64,000 bases of DNA from NCBI RefSeq assembly GCF_014839805.1, contig NC_051138.1, positions 3,532,983 to 3,596,982 on the forward strand, in the 5' to 3' direction. This DNA comes from Manduca sexta (lineage: Eukaryota; Arthropoda; Insecta; Lepidoptera; Sphingidae). Under the pieces are notes generated by a model. The model was not told the DNA's origin and searched no databases. It was given only the letters and a program-made list of their open reading frames with translations. Below are positions 13,501 to 24,697 of the stretch, piece after piece. Position 1 is the first letter of the stretch. Each line of letters opens with the position of its first letter. A program made the translations under genes and the position numbers.

Positions 13501-15615
13501 CCGGGCCTTAAGCTTTATATGTCAAGGGCGAATAAGGACGAGCGGCGAAACGTAAGAAATGCCGATAGTATAATTTATTCCAACGTCAAGGAAGGGTTTG
13601 AAGGACTGCGCCATTAAACAAGGCGTTGAGGCGTGGTTTATTTTCATAACGCCGCTTAGGAACAATGTAAACGAAATCATGTAGTTGTGAAGGAAAACAA
13701 CGTCTAAAATATTCATAAGAATAGACTATATAAATCGTTGCAGATACCGGTTGCGAAGGGTCTATATAACTCAATTCCTTCTGACTTCTCTTTATGTAGA
13801 ATGTAATTATGATTAGAACGTTTTGTAGACCGCACTTATGCATAAATATAAGTATATGTTGTGACGGATTTCCTTTCGGAAACTGTTACCTTGCGCCACT
13901 GGAAGATACGTATGTCATTCCAAAGTGGTTGATGAAAACTTTACCCTTCATAAACGAGAGGACTATCAGTGGGACAGATTGATATCGGGATATTGTTAGG
14001 ATAATAATTGACATTTTGTGTATAAAATTACGTTACGAAAATGTGTGGGCATATCGGTATCAAATGGCGAGAGGCTCTCGACATCTATTAAACGTCTGAG
14101 ATATATTGTATATTGGTTTATAATCTCTAAAGATTTATTGAGATATAAACTCGAAAGTAACAGTTGAACAACATAGCTTCACCACTTAGAAGGTCTTTTG
14201 TAATGTAAAGTGGGCGGTGTTATTATCCTTGATGGGCTGTCGTAGCGCTTTACCATCGAACAAGCACATTAGTCATCTCATAGTTCAGATACATGTTTTA
14301 AAAATATCATTTAATTTTAACAATTCTAGTATTTCGTGTTGTCGGAACAAATTTAAGCTATGTAGTAAGTTCAAAACAGATTACAGTTTTCAGGATTCCG
14401 ATCACTTGATTTATTTATCAATTAAGTGTAAGAGTATTGTATCGTAACCACAAATAATTACGTTGAGTTTGCACATGATTCAATTACAATGTCAATACAT
14501 GAAACCGGAGCCTAATAAATTTGTTCCAGCAATTGAACACATAAACATTCAGTACCTATCAATACGAATGTTGCTGAGCGATTCTGGACTCTATCCATAT
14601 CGAATTATAAGCTGTGGATGTGTTGAAGTGGTTGTACACGTAGATTAAGCCACGTCACGTGCCGACTATCATCCCTTTGAACAGAACCCCAATACGAAGG
14701 GATTTCATGTAATCCCGATACTATTACGTTGACCCAGATGAAATTTTGCGTCGGCGGTACAAGGGGTCAATGTACTACGCATGTTATGCACCTTACAAAC
14801 ATTCCATACACGAACAAAATAATTTAAGTAGTAAAGGTATTCTTTATTCCTGAGAGGATTATTCACAAACAATACTTGAACACTTTAAAATATATATAAG
14901 AAAGCGACGTTATCTAAAATCGATATCTTTAGTGTTTATTGTAATGTTATAACCGCAGGCACTTGATAATTTCTTTTTGCGTATATTTTAATGCATCATT
15001 AACACTATTTTTATTTTTTTTTCACGCACTTGGTTTTTATTGCTTTAAACAGAATTTAATATGGGTAAGACCCTGTTTATTTAAATGGACAACATAAATA
15101 TAAAGAATGAAAAGTGTTCACTCAGATAAAAAAGGAATAAAAGAAAAAAGATACGTTTAAAGTCTCAACAGGTATCGTGAGACATCATAATTTCCTAGGT
15201 CGCTTTAGCCCGTAGCAGTGCGTAGCGCGCAGGCGTCTACGAAAGCTACATTAATTCAGTTACCTTTCCGCTACAAAATATCTTGTGTTTACGATTTATT
15301 TATTTTCATAAAATATTGATTTTTTTTTGTTCACAAAGCACATTTGATCTCACGATACAACTTGAGACACTGAAGCAAGACTAGTGCGAGGCGAGAGGTA
15401 ATAAAAAGCGTGTGACTCACCATAGTTGGTAAGCAGGTCCTGAGCTTGAACAGGATCTGACGCTGCTCGGACTCCTTGTCGAAGATATGCAGCCGGGGGC
15501 CGCTCTTCAAGGAGCACAACCGACACAGGTCCGTGAACGCTGTGAAGTTGAGGTCCTCGGGCTCGGTCATAGCGAAGCACCTGATGAGGAGGTCAAGGAG
15601 GCAAGAGTTGTCCAT
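232..15615 (-). CDS. ZAD zinc-finger protein with polyglutamine tract (gene span, partial: continues past left edge)
   Basis: Five coding exons with matching phases were assembled by eye: 15615-15421, 13087-12929, 1675-1331, 1181-973 and 395-232, all minus strand. Residues 1-118 form a ZAD (zinc-finger-associated domain). Its zinc-binding cysteines are C31 and C34 (LCRLC) and C77 and C80 (ICERC), spaced as in insect ZADs. Exon 3 follows with an Ala-rich start and a run of 57 Gln, then Asn/Gln/His-rich sequence and Ser/Pro/Thr-rich exons. ZAD proteins are insect nuclear proteins that usually dimerise through the ZAD and bind DNA with C2H2 fingers. No C2H2 finger is visible here, so any would lie left of base 1. 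I cannot name the orthologue. The intron from 12928 to 1676 is 11 kb and may hold an alternative promoter. The start could be ATG at 15615 or the internal ATG at 15570. Confidence 0.8.
973..1181 (-). CDS. ZAD gene exon 4
   Basis: Encodes 69 residues plus two bases. It starts QAQNNNAHPGHPSPPTVSST and ends VLQSLGN with a split Trp codon. The acceptor is ATATCCAG and the donor GTGAGT. The sequence is low complexity and rich in Ser, Pro and Asn, like a transcription-factor linker. The phase-2 end joins exactly with the next exon. Confidence 0.75.
1331..1675 (-). CDS. ZAD gene exon 3 (polyglutamine exon)
   Basis: A 115-codon exon, phase 0 at both ends, acceptor TTGACAAG and donor GTAAGT. It starts DGTVNMDKMTEAQKTAYLEA, then has an Ala-rich helix, then Q57, His, Q4, N6 and QSRHHQEMQ. 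The run mixes CAG and CAA codons, which tends to limit repeat slippage and suggests selection on the glutamines. In-frame ATGs near its start could initiate a ZAD-less isoform. Confidence 0.85.
2540..2685. promoter_or_regulatory. GC-rich block in intron
   Basis: About 150 bp rich in G and C with several CpGs, standing out in AT-rich intron sequence. No good splice donor in phase was found, so it may be an enhancer or minor promoter rather than an exon. Confidence 0.25.
5495..5640 (-). promoter_or_regulatory. Candidate alternative promoter and first exon of the ZAD gene
   Basis: A GC-rich block (5540-5640) in an AT-rich intron runs on the minus strand into a perfect GTAAGT donor, with the exon end at 5495. 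The last ATG before the donor, at 5509, reads MWSDR and ends phase 0. It would therefore splice in frame to exon 3. A has the -3 position, a good initiation context. A five-codon upstream ORF (MQDVE) overlaps it. The product would carry polyQ but no ZAD. Inference from sequence only; the transcription start is not defined. Confidence 0.5.
7323..7540 (+). repeat. Interspersed repeat family B copy
   Basis: Shares with the 17.0- and 43.3-kb copies GGTAGGATA, GACCACCGTA, TTAAAACCCGCCATAGTGG, TCCGGTTCCATCAGGCC and CTCCACTTACCATCA. Class not determined. Confidence 0.7.
9020..9145. promoter_or_regulatory. GC-rich block in intron
   Basis: A CpG-containing block inside the 11-kb intron. A weak minus-strand donor (GAG then GTGAAG near 9085) is present, but no in-frame coding prefix was recognised. 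It may be regulatory; nothing in the sequence proves a function. Confidence 0.22.
9650..9815. promoter_or_regulatory. CpG-dense block in intron
   Basis: The most CpG-dense stretch of the intron, with GCGCGCGCC and repeated CGCCGCGC. Open frames run through it on both strands, which is expected of GC-rich sequence and is not evidence of coding. A candidate alternative promoter. Confidence 0.3.
10946..11055 (+). repeat. Repeat family B fragment
   Basis: Partial copy with GCGACCACCGTACACCAGGTG and GCGTTCCGGGATCAG. Lacks the 3' half. Confidence 0.5.
11985..12115 (+). repeat. LINE-like or SINE-like tail
   Basis: GGACGGACGGACATACGGACG, ATCCTATAAGGGTTCC and TTTTGAGGTACGGAACTC resemble a tail widespread in moth and butterfly genomes. 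Identification is by recall. Confidence 0.45.
12797..12910 (+). repeat. Repeat family B, 3' half
   Basis: Carries ATCGACTATCGAGGGATAATC and CACTTTGCCGTGGCTGTAC. It ends about 20 bp from the donor of ZAD exon 2. Confidence 0.6.
12929..13087 (-). CDS. ZAD gene exon 2 (C-terminal half of ZAD)
   Basis: Encodes 53 residues beginning ISKDDFLPKKICERCVTRL, the second half of a ZAD with its CxxC pair. The acceptor is CCCAGCAG; using the first AG would add one Gln. The exon is phase 0 at both ends and its donor is GTTAGT. A copy of repeat family B ends about 20 bp beyond the donor. Confidence 0.82.
13748..13901 (+). mobile_element. 152-bp MITE copy
   Basis: Ends resemble CAGTGGCG...CGCCACTG, and the body carries GATTAGAACG and CCTTTCGGAAA. 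Flanked by GCAGATAC / GAAGATAC, 7 of 8 matching. Confidence 0.72.
15421..15615 (-). CDS. ZAD gene exon 1 (N-terminal half of ZAD)
   Basis: Encodes 65 residues ending KLRTCLPTM, with the first ZAD cysteine pair in LCRLC. It ends phase 0 at a GTGAGT donor directly after an ATG codon. The reading frame stays open upstream to 15873 through a GC-rich, Arg/Pro/Ala-rich stretch that looks like translated 5'UTR, so I start at the ATG at 15615. The ATG at 15570 (MTEPEDLN) is an equally reasonable start and leaves the ZAD intact. Confidence 0.8.
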
Positions 15616-16240
15616 GTATACGGCGGTGGTTGTCGGGTGGCGGGAGACAGGGTCAACGCCGCATGTCGCGGGTGCAGGCGTCGGGGAGGCGTCGCGCCGC
15701 CGCTGCGTCCGGGGGGCACTGGGGCCAGCGCGCGCCACCCGCCGGGCCCTCCCTCGCGCCCCCTCGCCCCCGGCCGACGTACGCAGCCCCGGCCCCCGCG
15801 ACTCCGCTCCGTCAGGGTGGTTCCACGTTAAAGGAAAATGCGTGCCAGTTTTCCCATTTACAAACGTCTGCAACTGTCGAACGTTTATCGTAAACAGTTA
15901 TCGTTATGTATGTTTGTACAAATTCATACGTACGTTATGCATATTGTAATGCATGTTCATTTGTAATTAATATATTATACCACCGATTTATAAGAACTTA
16001 GACTTCGTCTGATCGGAAGCCACGGGACTTAAAATTGTTCAAACGGAATAACAAACGACACAATATTATTGGTTTCATTATACAACCATAAACAATAGCT
16101 ATAAGAACTTATTCAAGTAAATTATCCCCTTTACGTCACTTACAGACGTCACGCGCACGTCACGAAATATAAATCGATATATACGTAGCATTTATAGTTA
16201 TACTTTTATACATTAAAACCCTATCTTCAAACGTTGAACA
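15616..16240. promoter_or_regulatory. Divergent promoter region between the ZAD gene and the NME5-type gene
   Basis: The start codons of the two genes face away from each other about 0.6 kb apart. The part next to the ZAD gene (15616-15830) is strongly GC- and CpG-rich. The part next to the NME5-type gene is AT-rich. No clear RFX X-box was seen upstream of the NME5-type gene. Confidence 0.5.
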
Positions 16241-16381
16241 ATGTCCATAGCATCTTCTGACTCCGGGGCGGAGTTCCAGACGTACTCGGAACGCACTTTA
16301 GCGATTATCAAGCCAGAAGCCATAGAAGATGCCGACGCGATCGAAAAACACATAAGAGACAATAGCTTTATAATACTCGCT
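16241..16381 (+). CDS. NME5: NME5-type gene exon 1
   Basis: 47 codons from ATG to a GTGAGT donor, phase 0. Begins MSIASSDSGAEFQTYSERTL and contains the NDK strand AIIKPEAI with the conserved Lys-Pro. Confidence 0.88.
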
Positions 16382-19300
16382 GTGAGTTGTTTATTGGATA
16401 TTGATTTGTTGGATTTCAACTCAACTTTGAACGTTGCGCGACATGTTTGGAAACGTTGCGTGGTGGCAACGGAGCTTTCTATTTGTTATTTTTACTAATT
16501 CTACCTTATCTATGTAGAGTTATAAGTTCGATGCTCGATTCAGATATATGTGTTTATTTAATTGGGGTGTGGGCTGTGTTTCCCACATTCGTAATACCAG
16601 ACATCGTATCTAATAGGAGTAAAATGACTAAAAATAGAAAATAATTGTTCATTGGTATTGAATTATTAGATGGTATTTTAGATTAGTGTTATTTTACTAT
16701 TTGCTGACCTTTTCTGTAGGTAATTCTTATGTAATTATGTGTTTAAAAGATACACATTTCTTATTTCACTTTGTAGTTTGTAGCCCAGTTTTTGGTGAAT
16801 ATTTCTTTCAAAATAATTTACATTAACTCACGAACTGATGAGGCATGACATAATCTTTATAAAGTTTTTTACCTAAAGCTAAATAAACAATTTTTAAAGT
16901 TCCCAGGCTCCCGGTAATTTTTTTTTAATTTATCCTAATATTTATTTACGACAAATAAGTACTTAATGTAGATGTTGAGACTATCAGAAAGTGGTCAGGT
17001 TAAACTGCAGCCATTTCAAATTATCCAAAAGTGATTGGCTGGTGGTAGGATATGTTTAATATCCGCCCGGATAGCGAACACCGTACACAAGATTTTAAAA
17101 CCCACCATAGAGGCCCACGTAAATGTAGCGCGTTCCGAGATCTGTGTATTTTGCCACACAATTGTGTCGCTGTCGACACAATTATGCCAGGGGGTAATCA
17201 TTTCTCGTCATTCACCATTCTATTGGACCCTACTTAACTTACCATCAGGCGCGGTGGGGTCACTTAGCAGAGCCTGTATGGAAAATAGAAAAAGATGAAT
17301 GTAAACGGCAGCATATATACTATCTTGTTCTAAATTTGCCCCGTTTAAGTCTTAAATGAATATAACATAACAGGTAATCGTTTTTGATCGAAAGGAATTG
17401 TATCATTGTGGAATACAACTGTCGACTTTACGGAGGTGGGCGTTAATATCTGCGACACAGTTACCCAACTAATGCAGATATTTTCGAACATTATATTTTT
17501 AAAAAAACTGTATTATTTATTCCAAATAAAGATTTATTATTATTATTATCTATTTCCTTAACTTTTTCCAGACATTCATATATTGAATTTTTTATTGTAA
17601 CTTATAAGTAATATTAATTCTTGTTCTATACGTAAGTATGTAGTAGAAGCTGAAGTCTATCTGTACATATCATTGGTTCATTTTTGTCGCCTAATAGCAC
17701 GGTGAAAGCATTGTTGTGTCACAGTGCTTTTTATCAGATAAATAAACTACTCCCTTTATCGTGGAGTTGTTAAACTAACACGTGCTCGCGTAACAGTAAA
17801 CAAATTCCAGTGATAAAAGTAGTAATTGATAAATTTTGCCTACAAGTGTAAGATCAGAATCGAATCAATTATAGTCTAAACCCCTTATTCATAGACGTTT
17901 TTTATCTAAGGACGGAGCAAAGTTGTGATAACAAGTCTGTTTCTCAGTGTTGACGGCATGGCAGCCTTCGCAGTGCGTAGATATAGAGCCGTTGTGATTG
18001 ACTAATATTGAGATATAAAAATGTTTATGAATAAGGGGGTAACATCAGATTATGACGTTTAGATATACAAAAACTTCAGTTTTATTAATCGACTTCATTT
18101 TATTTTAGTATTATAGATATTATAACAATACTTCAACAATTTATATTGTGTCGGAGTTGTCAACAAACATTAGGCAGCTCATGGAATATCGCTTAGCAAG
18201 CGACACCTTGACGGAATTCGTCGTGATTCATTATTACGTGCATACAGCGTCGCTCACATTCAGTTGCATAATTCTGGAATAGTTAATGTCACGAACATCT
18301 CAAACTGTTCATGTGTGACTGAAAATCTGTCGCGTAATTAAGTTACTGGATGGCCATGATATGTAGATGAAAAAAAATCTATTCAATTCTCCAATCTATA
18401 TTTATTATGTACTTATATAAGTGTTATGCATAAAATAATATTTTACTAAATTGAAATCATGATGTGATGTGCACATTTTTATTGTTTCTTATTTCTTGCT
18501 ATCGATCGTTCATATTATGTTATTATTTATTTAGTGTAACATAGGTAAAATGCTGTACTTAATTTATTGTAATTTTGATAGGAAATGCTAAGTATAGAGA
18601 AGTCCATGATAAATAAATAGATAGATCTAAATTGTGCTAAACCATAAATAGACAAAGAGCAGAAGAGAAGAGGCAAGCAGGCGAATCGCCATGACGTTTT
18701 CAAATAACGTTAGGGGCTAAATAAATAATTCGAAATTGATTTGTGTACTAATGATCTCGCCTGAACATTCTAAATTGAATATCGAGTTTATCAAATTTCA
18801 ACCATTAACTGCTCTAATATGCAACCGTCTCATAGTTAATTGAATAATATGGACATTGAGCTTCCATCTCAAAGAGCAAATGATAATGTATAATCACAAT
18901 TGGCGAAGAGGCTTAATTAGCCTCACTGCCATATTGCCTAGTGCGACCTCGTCATAGGTCCGAAGTATAACACCAAGGTGAAGGAATAAAGGTAATGAGT
19001 CATATCTGTTATCGTGACCACGTTTTAATTACATAGCAATATTAATTATTCAGGTAGGGTAAATATCATAGTTGTAGCGGATAACGATCGATTCATTAAA
19101 TTATTGTTGTGAATCATAAAATACAAATGACGCCAGTGCACGCAATATGTTACGCTATTATATGCCATTGTGGTCGCCCTAGTTTGGGGATTACTATATT
19201 TTATGTTATTGTAATTTGGAATAATAATTCGGTAATTTATACTGTTATGGCTTTGTTTTAGTATCATTTAATGCCGCGCCGTGTTGTAATACAATGACAG

Positions 19301-22300
19301 ATTTTATGAGTTCGGCAGTCATACGCTCAGCGAGTAAGATCGCATGGAAATTTTGTAACGTTACAATATCCAATCATGATAATCTTATGTTAATATCCTA
19401 ATATTGGAATATTTAGAATAATTATTGGCCTTAAAAAATCTTTCAATATGGTAAGTTATATTGACGTAAATTAAAGTAAGAAAGTAATTATTAAGACCTG
19501 TGTATTCTTAGTAAGATCTCAGGCATTAATGAACACGTCATTATGTTTTGATTTTTGTCGTCGCCCGCGCGAATGTTTCCGCGATAAAAGTTCCGCTATA
19601 TATTTTCCCGGAATAAAATATATAGCCTATGTCTAGCCTAGGTCTTAAACTATCTCCATACCTCATCAAAATCCGTTCGGATTTTATCAGTTTATCATGG
19701 TCAGACAGACAAACAGACGAGGCGGGGAGACTGTTTTATGATACGTAAGGATGTGGAATAGCAAACGCATCGGGTCTTTTGGTCGCTAGACTTATTGTGG
19801 TTTGTCTTTCTATGATTTAGAACATAATAATAAGGTATTGTGATCGAAGAAAGCCCGGTCCCTAACAAGACATAGCGTGTCTTTTGTATTTTTTTTTGTA
19901 TCTTAATACAAAACATACTACGATTTTTTGTTACTTCGTTTATAATTACATTTATAAGTGATATGTATTCATTATTATATTAAATGAAAAAATTAAATAA
20001 CATAAGGTGGTCCTTCAAGCGCTCCCTATGACCTTGATTGGATATATCATTAAACTATAACGGGTATCGTCTCGCTGACATTTTAATGACAATCTTTTTT
20101 CAACATTGCTTAAGACAAAAGCATTCACACAAAAAAGCAATCAACAAGGAAACTTGCTCAAAAGACTACATGTAAAATTACGTGTAGCGAACACGAACAC
20201 GAGTAAAGTACAAATTTACATTTAGAATTGGAAACTCAAAGGCATCGATGAATAGTTTATGTGAAATAATTTCCATAAGAGGGTGTGCTCAGATCAAAGT
20301 GCGCATGTCTGCTGCTAGCCGCCGGGGACGATGGGAAGGGTTACTATGATTAAGTGAATTCGATGGAAACAACACGATCGGTCATAGAAACGGAGAATAT
20401 TTTTATGATCATATTTTACTAGTGAGTTGCCTTTGCAGTTTTAATCTTAAAATAATAATAACAGTTCGTAGTCAACAGATTTTACAACTTTTATATTTTA
20501 ATTATAATCTATTCATAAAATCTGCACAAGAAATATGCAGAAGTAAAGTCCGTAGTCATTAACACCATCAATAATTATGCAATCAATAAGCATAAAGCAT
20601 TGAAAGAAAGCAGGAAATTGAAATAGGGTTTATAATTTTTTTTAAAGACATTCATAGATATAGGTTCCAATGTAATGGTCGGTTTTCTCGCTCTAATTTC
20701 TTACTACCTATAACTTTTACGTTATTTTTATGTAGATGATAAGAATAAATATTTATGCTAAAACTATCCGTAATTAGAAATGTTTGGCATTTATAATTTT
20801 AATACGAAAAAGTACAACTAGAATTATTTTATTCTATGTCAGTTATCACCTTACTTATACAAGTTAAAAATGTCAGATCCACAAAAGATAACCTCCCCGG
20901 CAATATGGGTTGCGATATGCAAAACTCATATCGACATTAGTTGAAGAGCGCGCGTGCGAGGGTACGTTCATTATTCCGCGTCACATGCAACCCTTGTTAC
21001 CGCAGGGTTGACACTTGCGTAATTAATTGTAAAGATAAAGGCGCTGTTGTTCCTCCATTAACGCGTTACTATTGTGTAGATATTACACATCATAGTACGG
21101 CCGTTTGTTTTGCATGATTTTACATTTCTTTATTTAAATATTTCTAAGATATATTTTTAAAATTGAGTTTGTGTCCAAAAGGGCGATTAATGCAAGAAAA
21201 TCTGGCTCATGGACGCCAAATTATAAAAAAAGACCGATACAAAAACACCACTGAAAACGGTACGGGAAAGCAATATACGCAATTTCGTTTATGTGGACTA
21301 TAAATGAATTCGAGTTATTTCGGTTTAAAGCCAATTTAATGAAGCGAATTTTTTTTATTTCTATGGGACCCATCTAGATGTATATTCTTTCAAATAAAAA
21401 AATAATCCAAAACAGTTAATAATAAATGACTGAGTTTTGGGGTGACATACGTAATGAAATATACTTTTAATTGAGAACCTTCTCTATTTTGAAGTCGGTT
21501 ATATATAGTGACTTTTGTCACCAGATCACACTATTTCGTAAAATCTCTGCACACTTTACATTTCTTTGCCATTCTATATAAAATACCTACACTCAATATT
21601 TTTCTAGCATTTGCCAACCCTGCGATAGATCTTGGCGCTCCCTAGCTCTCGACGGTGCGCCGGTCACTGCTGTTATCTATGGAAACCGTAGAAAAAACTA
21701 ATTAAATATTCGACTCGCTGAGGGGTCAGTGTTTGCGACAGGGCCCGGCTTTATTAAATCATTTCTGTTCGTACATAATTTCGCTCAGCGGAATCGCTGC
21801 GATTAATGTTTCTTTACTAATAGTGTACCAACTATCAAGTACCTGAAGCTTATATCTGCAATTCTAGAGATTATTTATTTTTGATGATTTTTATAAACAT
21901 ATTTTTTTAATAAGAAACATCTAATATTCCCACTTTCATGCCTCATAATATGGAAGAATAATTCGCCGAATAATTCGCGTACGAATTTTATGAGTAACGA
22001 ATACTCCCGAATAAACTGTTTACACACTCCTATTTCTGACTATTCGTCTGTAATCGGCAAGTATTTAAATGAGGAATTAGTTGGGAACTAAGGTTAAACA
22101 TACAATTCTGTTTTACCTATGTAGACATTTTCTTTCATATGGGTGACTTTACCTTCGCTACCTCTAAGTATAAACTACTAACAATAAAGGTAAGTACTTA
22201 AAATATGTTTCCACAGAAGCGTCAAGTTCGACTGACTCCAGAGCAAGCTGCGGAGTTCTACAAGGGCCATTACGGGCGAAAGCATTTCCCGCACCTCGTG

Positions 22301-24397
22301 GCGCACATGTCCAGCGGGTCCATAATCGCGCTGGTCCTCGCTGGACGGAACTGTATACAGAGATGGCGGACACTCATGGGTCCAGCAAGGTAGCTTTCAT
22401 CACTGTTAATGGTCGACTCTACGAGAGGCAGTTTTATTGGAGGAGACGATGGCTCCGGTATGATATTAACGGCTATAGCCATAAAATATAAAATTGGAAC
22501 CAAATACAAGATACGAGATTTTTTTATAATATAATTTATTCGCCGTATGTTTTTATAATGGTATCGAAATCCCAGAACAAACATAATAAAACGAGATGAA
22601 TTCAAGTCCATACTCTATAGTCTATACAGATATCTATCACAGATAATTATAAAATTGCAAGACTTTATTACATAAATAAAAAATCTCATATTAATATTTA
22701 AAACATAAAAACACTGCTCTTTTTAAACCGTTAATCGGCGATGTTGTTTTCGTAACACAAGCTCTTCGCTCCGTGTTTGGTTGCAATTAAATTGTACACT
22801 ATGGATCTCAAGTGGCCTATAAACTGCGATGTTGACGTGGAATAATGAGTGAGTTAATTAAACCGAGCATTATTACCCGTAACGTCGCATTATTACAGTT
22901 TTGAGGCTCGGGCTCGCTGGACGGCTTATGGCCTGCGGTAATTTAAAAACGCTTTCATGGAAGCTTCAAGCGAATCATGCTGACAGTTAAATTGATTTTT
23001 GTTTTTTTTTATCATCCATGGCGCAGTGGTTGATGAGTCGGTTATTGAACGGCAATATGCAGGTTCAATTCCTAGTCTACAGACTATGACGCATGAAGAA
23101 TTACAGTTAGGCGTCGTTATCTGCTGGTTTATTTTGATAAGAGGTGTGTTACGGATATATTTTGTAGGTATGAATGAATCCCTCCTAGGCGAATTTTGCC
23201 CACGGCGACCAATCTAAACGGAGATCAGCTATGCAGGAGATATTATAGTGCACAAATGTGTGCTCAAAATACGGGTGCACTCTTTGTTCCTTAACTCTCA
23301 TAGTCTGGTGAGTTCGCGATCCAACATGACCGGAAAGAGATCAGGCGCGGCCAAACAACTTTATGTGATTCCCGAAGCACCGCAATGTCACACCGCCAAC
23401 TTCCCTCATCCGAGCGACGACTGAAATTTTTAAGATGGGAAATCTAGTAACAATAATTTTTAGTCCGACCTGGGATTCGAACTTAGGACCTCAGCGGAGT
23501 AGTCATACTCGTACCGCGTACGCATTACAACTACGCCACCGAGTCAGTAGATACTTTTAGGCGCTTCAGAGTCAGCTGTTTTAGATAAGGTACCTTGGTC
23601 CTTTATATATTATACTTTATATACCCAGCTGACTCTAAGAAAAAGGCGATATTTTAGCAATCATTGAGGCAAACAATATTTCTTCGGTAGTCTATACCAG
23701 TGTAGTCACGTAGCCGTGTATAAATAAAGTTCGAAACTATGTCTTATTCCAGAGTGCTAGAGGCTCAGGCTTACTGGCCGGACAGCCTACGAGCTTGCTA
23801 CGGGCGGCGCACCAAGTACGGGGACTATTTTAATGCAGTCCATGGCAGTGAAAATCATGCCGAGGCCGTGAGGGAAATACATTTCTTTTTTCCTAACAGT
23901 AAGTTACATTTTTGAGTAATAATTTAAAGATTAGTTTTGAAACTTGAGAAGGTTGCAATCTATAAAATATGGGTATTTTTTTCATTGCCTTTGATGGGAG
24001 GAAAGCTTAGGCCTTTATGTTATAAAAACAGATAAACACGGTTGATTTTATTTGAATTTACAACGCGGTAGATATGTCGAAGCTTACTGTAAATAGTTTT
24101 ATTCAAAGGAAACATTCCCATGAATCTAAGAATATGCTTAATTTGTTCGCAGTGATAGTAGGGCCGGTGCTTCGCAAGTGGCAAGTTCACGACTACATCC
24201 TCAAGCATATAACACCGACGCTCCTGCCAGGGTTGACAGCTTTAGCTCACGAGCGGCCGGCAGAACCATTACTGTGGTTGGCAGAATATCTCCGCACGCA
24301 CAACCCTAACGAGCCGGAGTTGGCGACGCAGCAACCCGAGCAGAGAGAAGATCCGCGATGCCACACACCCGTGCCTTCGGAAGAGTCCGTTAAATAA
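16241..24397 (+). CDS. NME5: Nucleoside diphosphate kinase homologue 5-like protein (gene span)
   Basis: Four exons join in phase: 16241-16381, 22217-22389, 23753-23898 and 24153-24397, giving about 234 residues (human NME5 is about 212). The NDK fold shows LAIIKPEAI with the nucleotide-binding Lys at 24, AEFYKGH with the conserved Tyr at 62, ARVLEAQAYWPDSLRACYG, and the active-site motif NAVHGSE with His 135. A Dpy-30 motif follows at about 160-205 (DYILKHITPTLLPGL then ERPAEPLLWLAEYL). An NDK domain followed by Dpy-30 is the NME5 architecture, linked to axonemal radial spokes in cilia and sperm. NDKs transfer the terminal phosphate between nucleoside triphosphates and diphosphates through phosphohistidine. 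NME5 proteins are often reported weakly active, so retention of His is notable but does not prove activity. The C-terminal tail of about 30 residues is rich in Glu, Pro and Gln. Confidence 0.9.
17038..17292 (+). repeat. Repeat family B, near full length
   Basis: About 255 bp with all family blocks, from GGTAGGATATG to GGGGTCACTTAGCAGAGCC, and an A-rich 3' end. In NME5-type intron 1. Confidence 0.72.
19560..19725 (+). repeat. LINE-like 3' tail
   Basis: CCCGGAATAAAATATATAGCC, CATCAAAATCCGTTCGG and AGACAGACAAACAGACG, the usual ending of a lepidopteran LINE tail. In NME5-type intron 1. Confidence 0.5.
22217..22389 (+). CDS. NME5: NME5-type gene exon 2
   Basis: Acceptor TTTCCACAG, donor AG then GTAGCT, phase 0 in and 2 out. 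Encodes KRQVRLTPEQAAEFYKGHYG and the substrate-binding part of the NDK domain through RWRTLMGPA. Confidence 0.9.
23461..23547 (-). mobile_element. SINE fragment, tRNA-like head only
   Basis: Reverse copy of the Pol III head of the SINE family (GGGATTCGAACTTAGGACC to TACGCCACCGAG) in NME5-type intron 2. The body is missing. Confidence 0.7.
23753..23898 (+). CDS. NME5: NME5-type gene exon 3 (active-site His)
   Basis: Acceptor TTATTCCAG, donor GTAAGT. Encodes VLEAQAYWPDSLRACYGRRT, then the NDK signature NAVHGSE and REIHFFFP. Its one-base lead completes the Arg codon left by exon 2. Confidence 0.9.
24153..24397 (+). CDS. NME5: NME5-type gene exon 4 (Dpy-30 motif and stop)
   Basis: Acceptor TTGTTCGCAG. 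Two bases complete Met 154, then 80 codons run to TAA. Holds the Dpy-30 helices (DYILKHITPTLL, ERPAEPLLWLAEYL), which dock on amphipathic helices of partner proteins, and a charged Pro/Glu/Gln-rich tail. Confidence 0.9.
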
Positions 24398-24697
24398 TGT
24401 TTTGAAATTAATAGGATGAGTGGATTATTATCAAAAATTAATTCAAATAGTACGAATGTTAATTTGTATTGGAGTTTTGGGGATCAAAACTGTTTGGGGA
24501 TATAAAAATATAAATAGTCATTTGAAGTTTTATTTTAGTTTCCCGATTATTTATAATTTGATAATACGTTCAAATCCCTTTTTATTGAGTGTCTCGCTTC
24601 ATCGATGGCATACTTGGGCTAAAATAGTCGGTTATTGCTTCAATTGTCAGGTGTGAAACAAATTTAAGCAATCTTATTATTCTACGAAAAAAGTATT

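Larger units (their letters stand above)
16382..22216 (+). other. NME5: Intron 1 of the NME5-type gene
   Basis: A 5.8-kb AT-rich intron with a repeat family B copy (17.04-17.29 kb) and a LINE-like tail with sugar-cane-like low complexity near 19.56-19.72 kb. No coding exon was recognised in it. Confidence 0.6.

Noticed and set aside
15476..15949. 157-codon plus-strand frame opposite ZAD exon 1
   Set aside because: Antisense shadow of the GC-rich ZAD exon and 5'UTR; the minus strand carries the recognisable ZAD.
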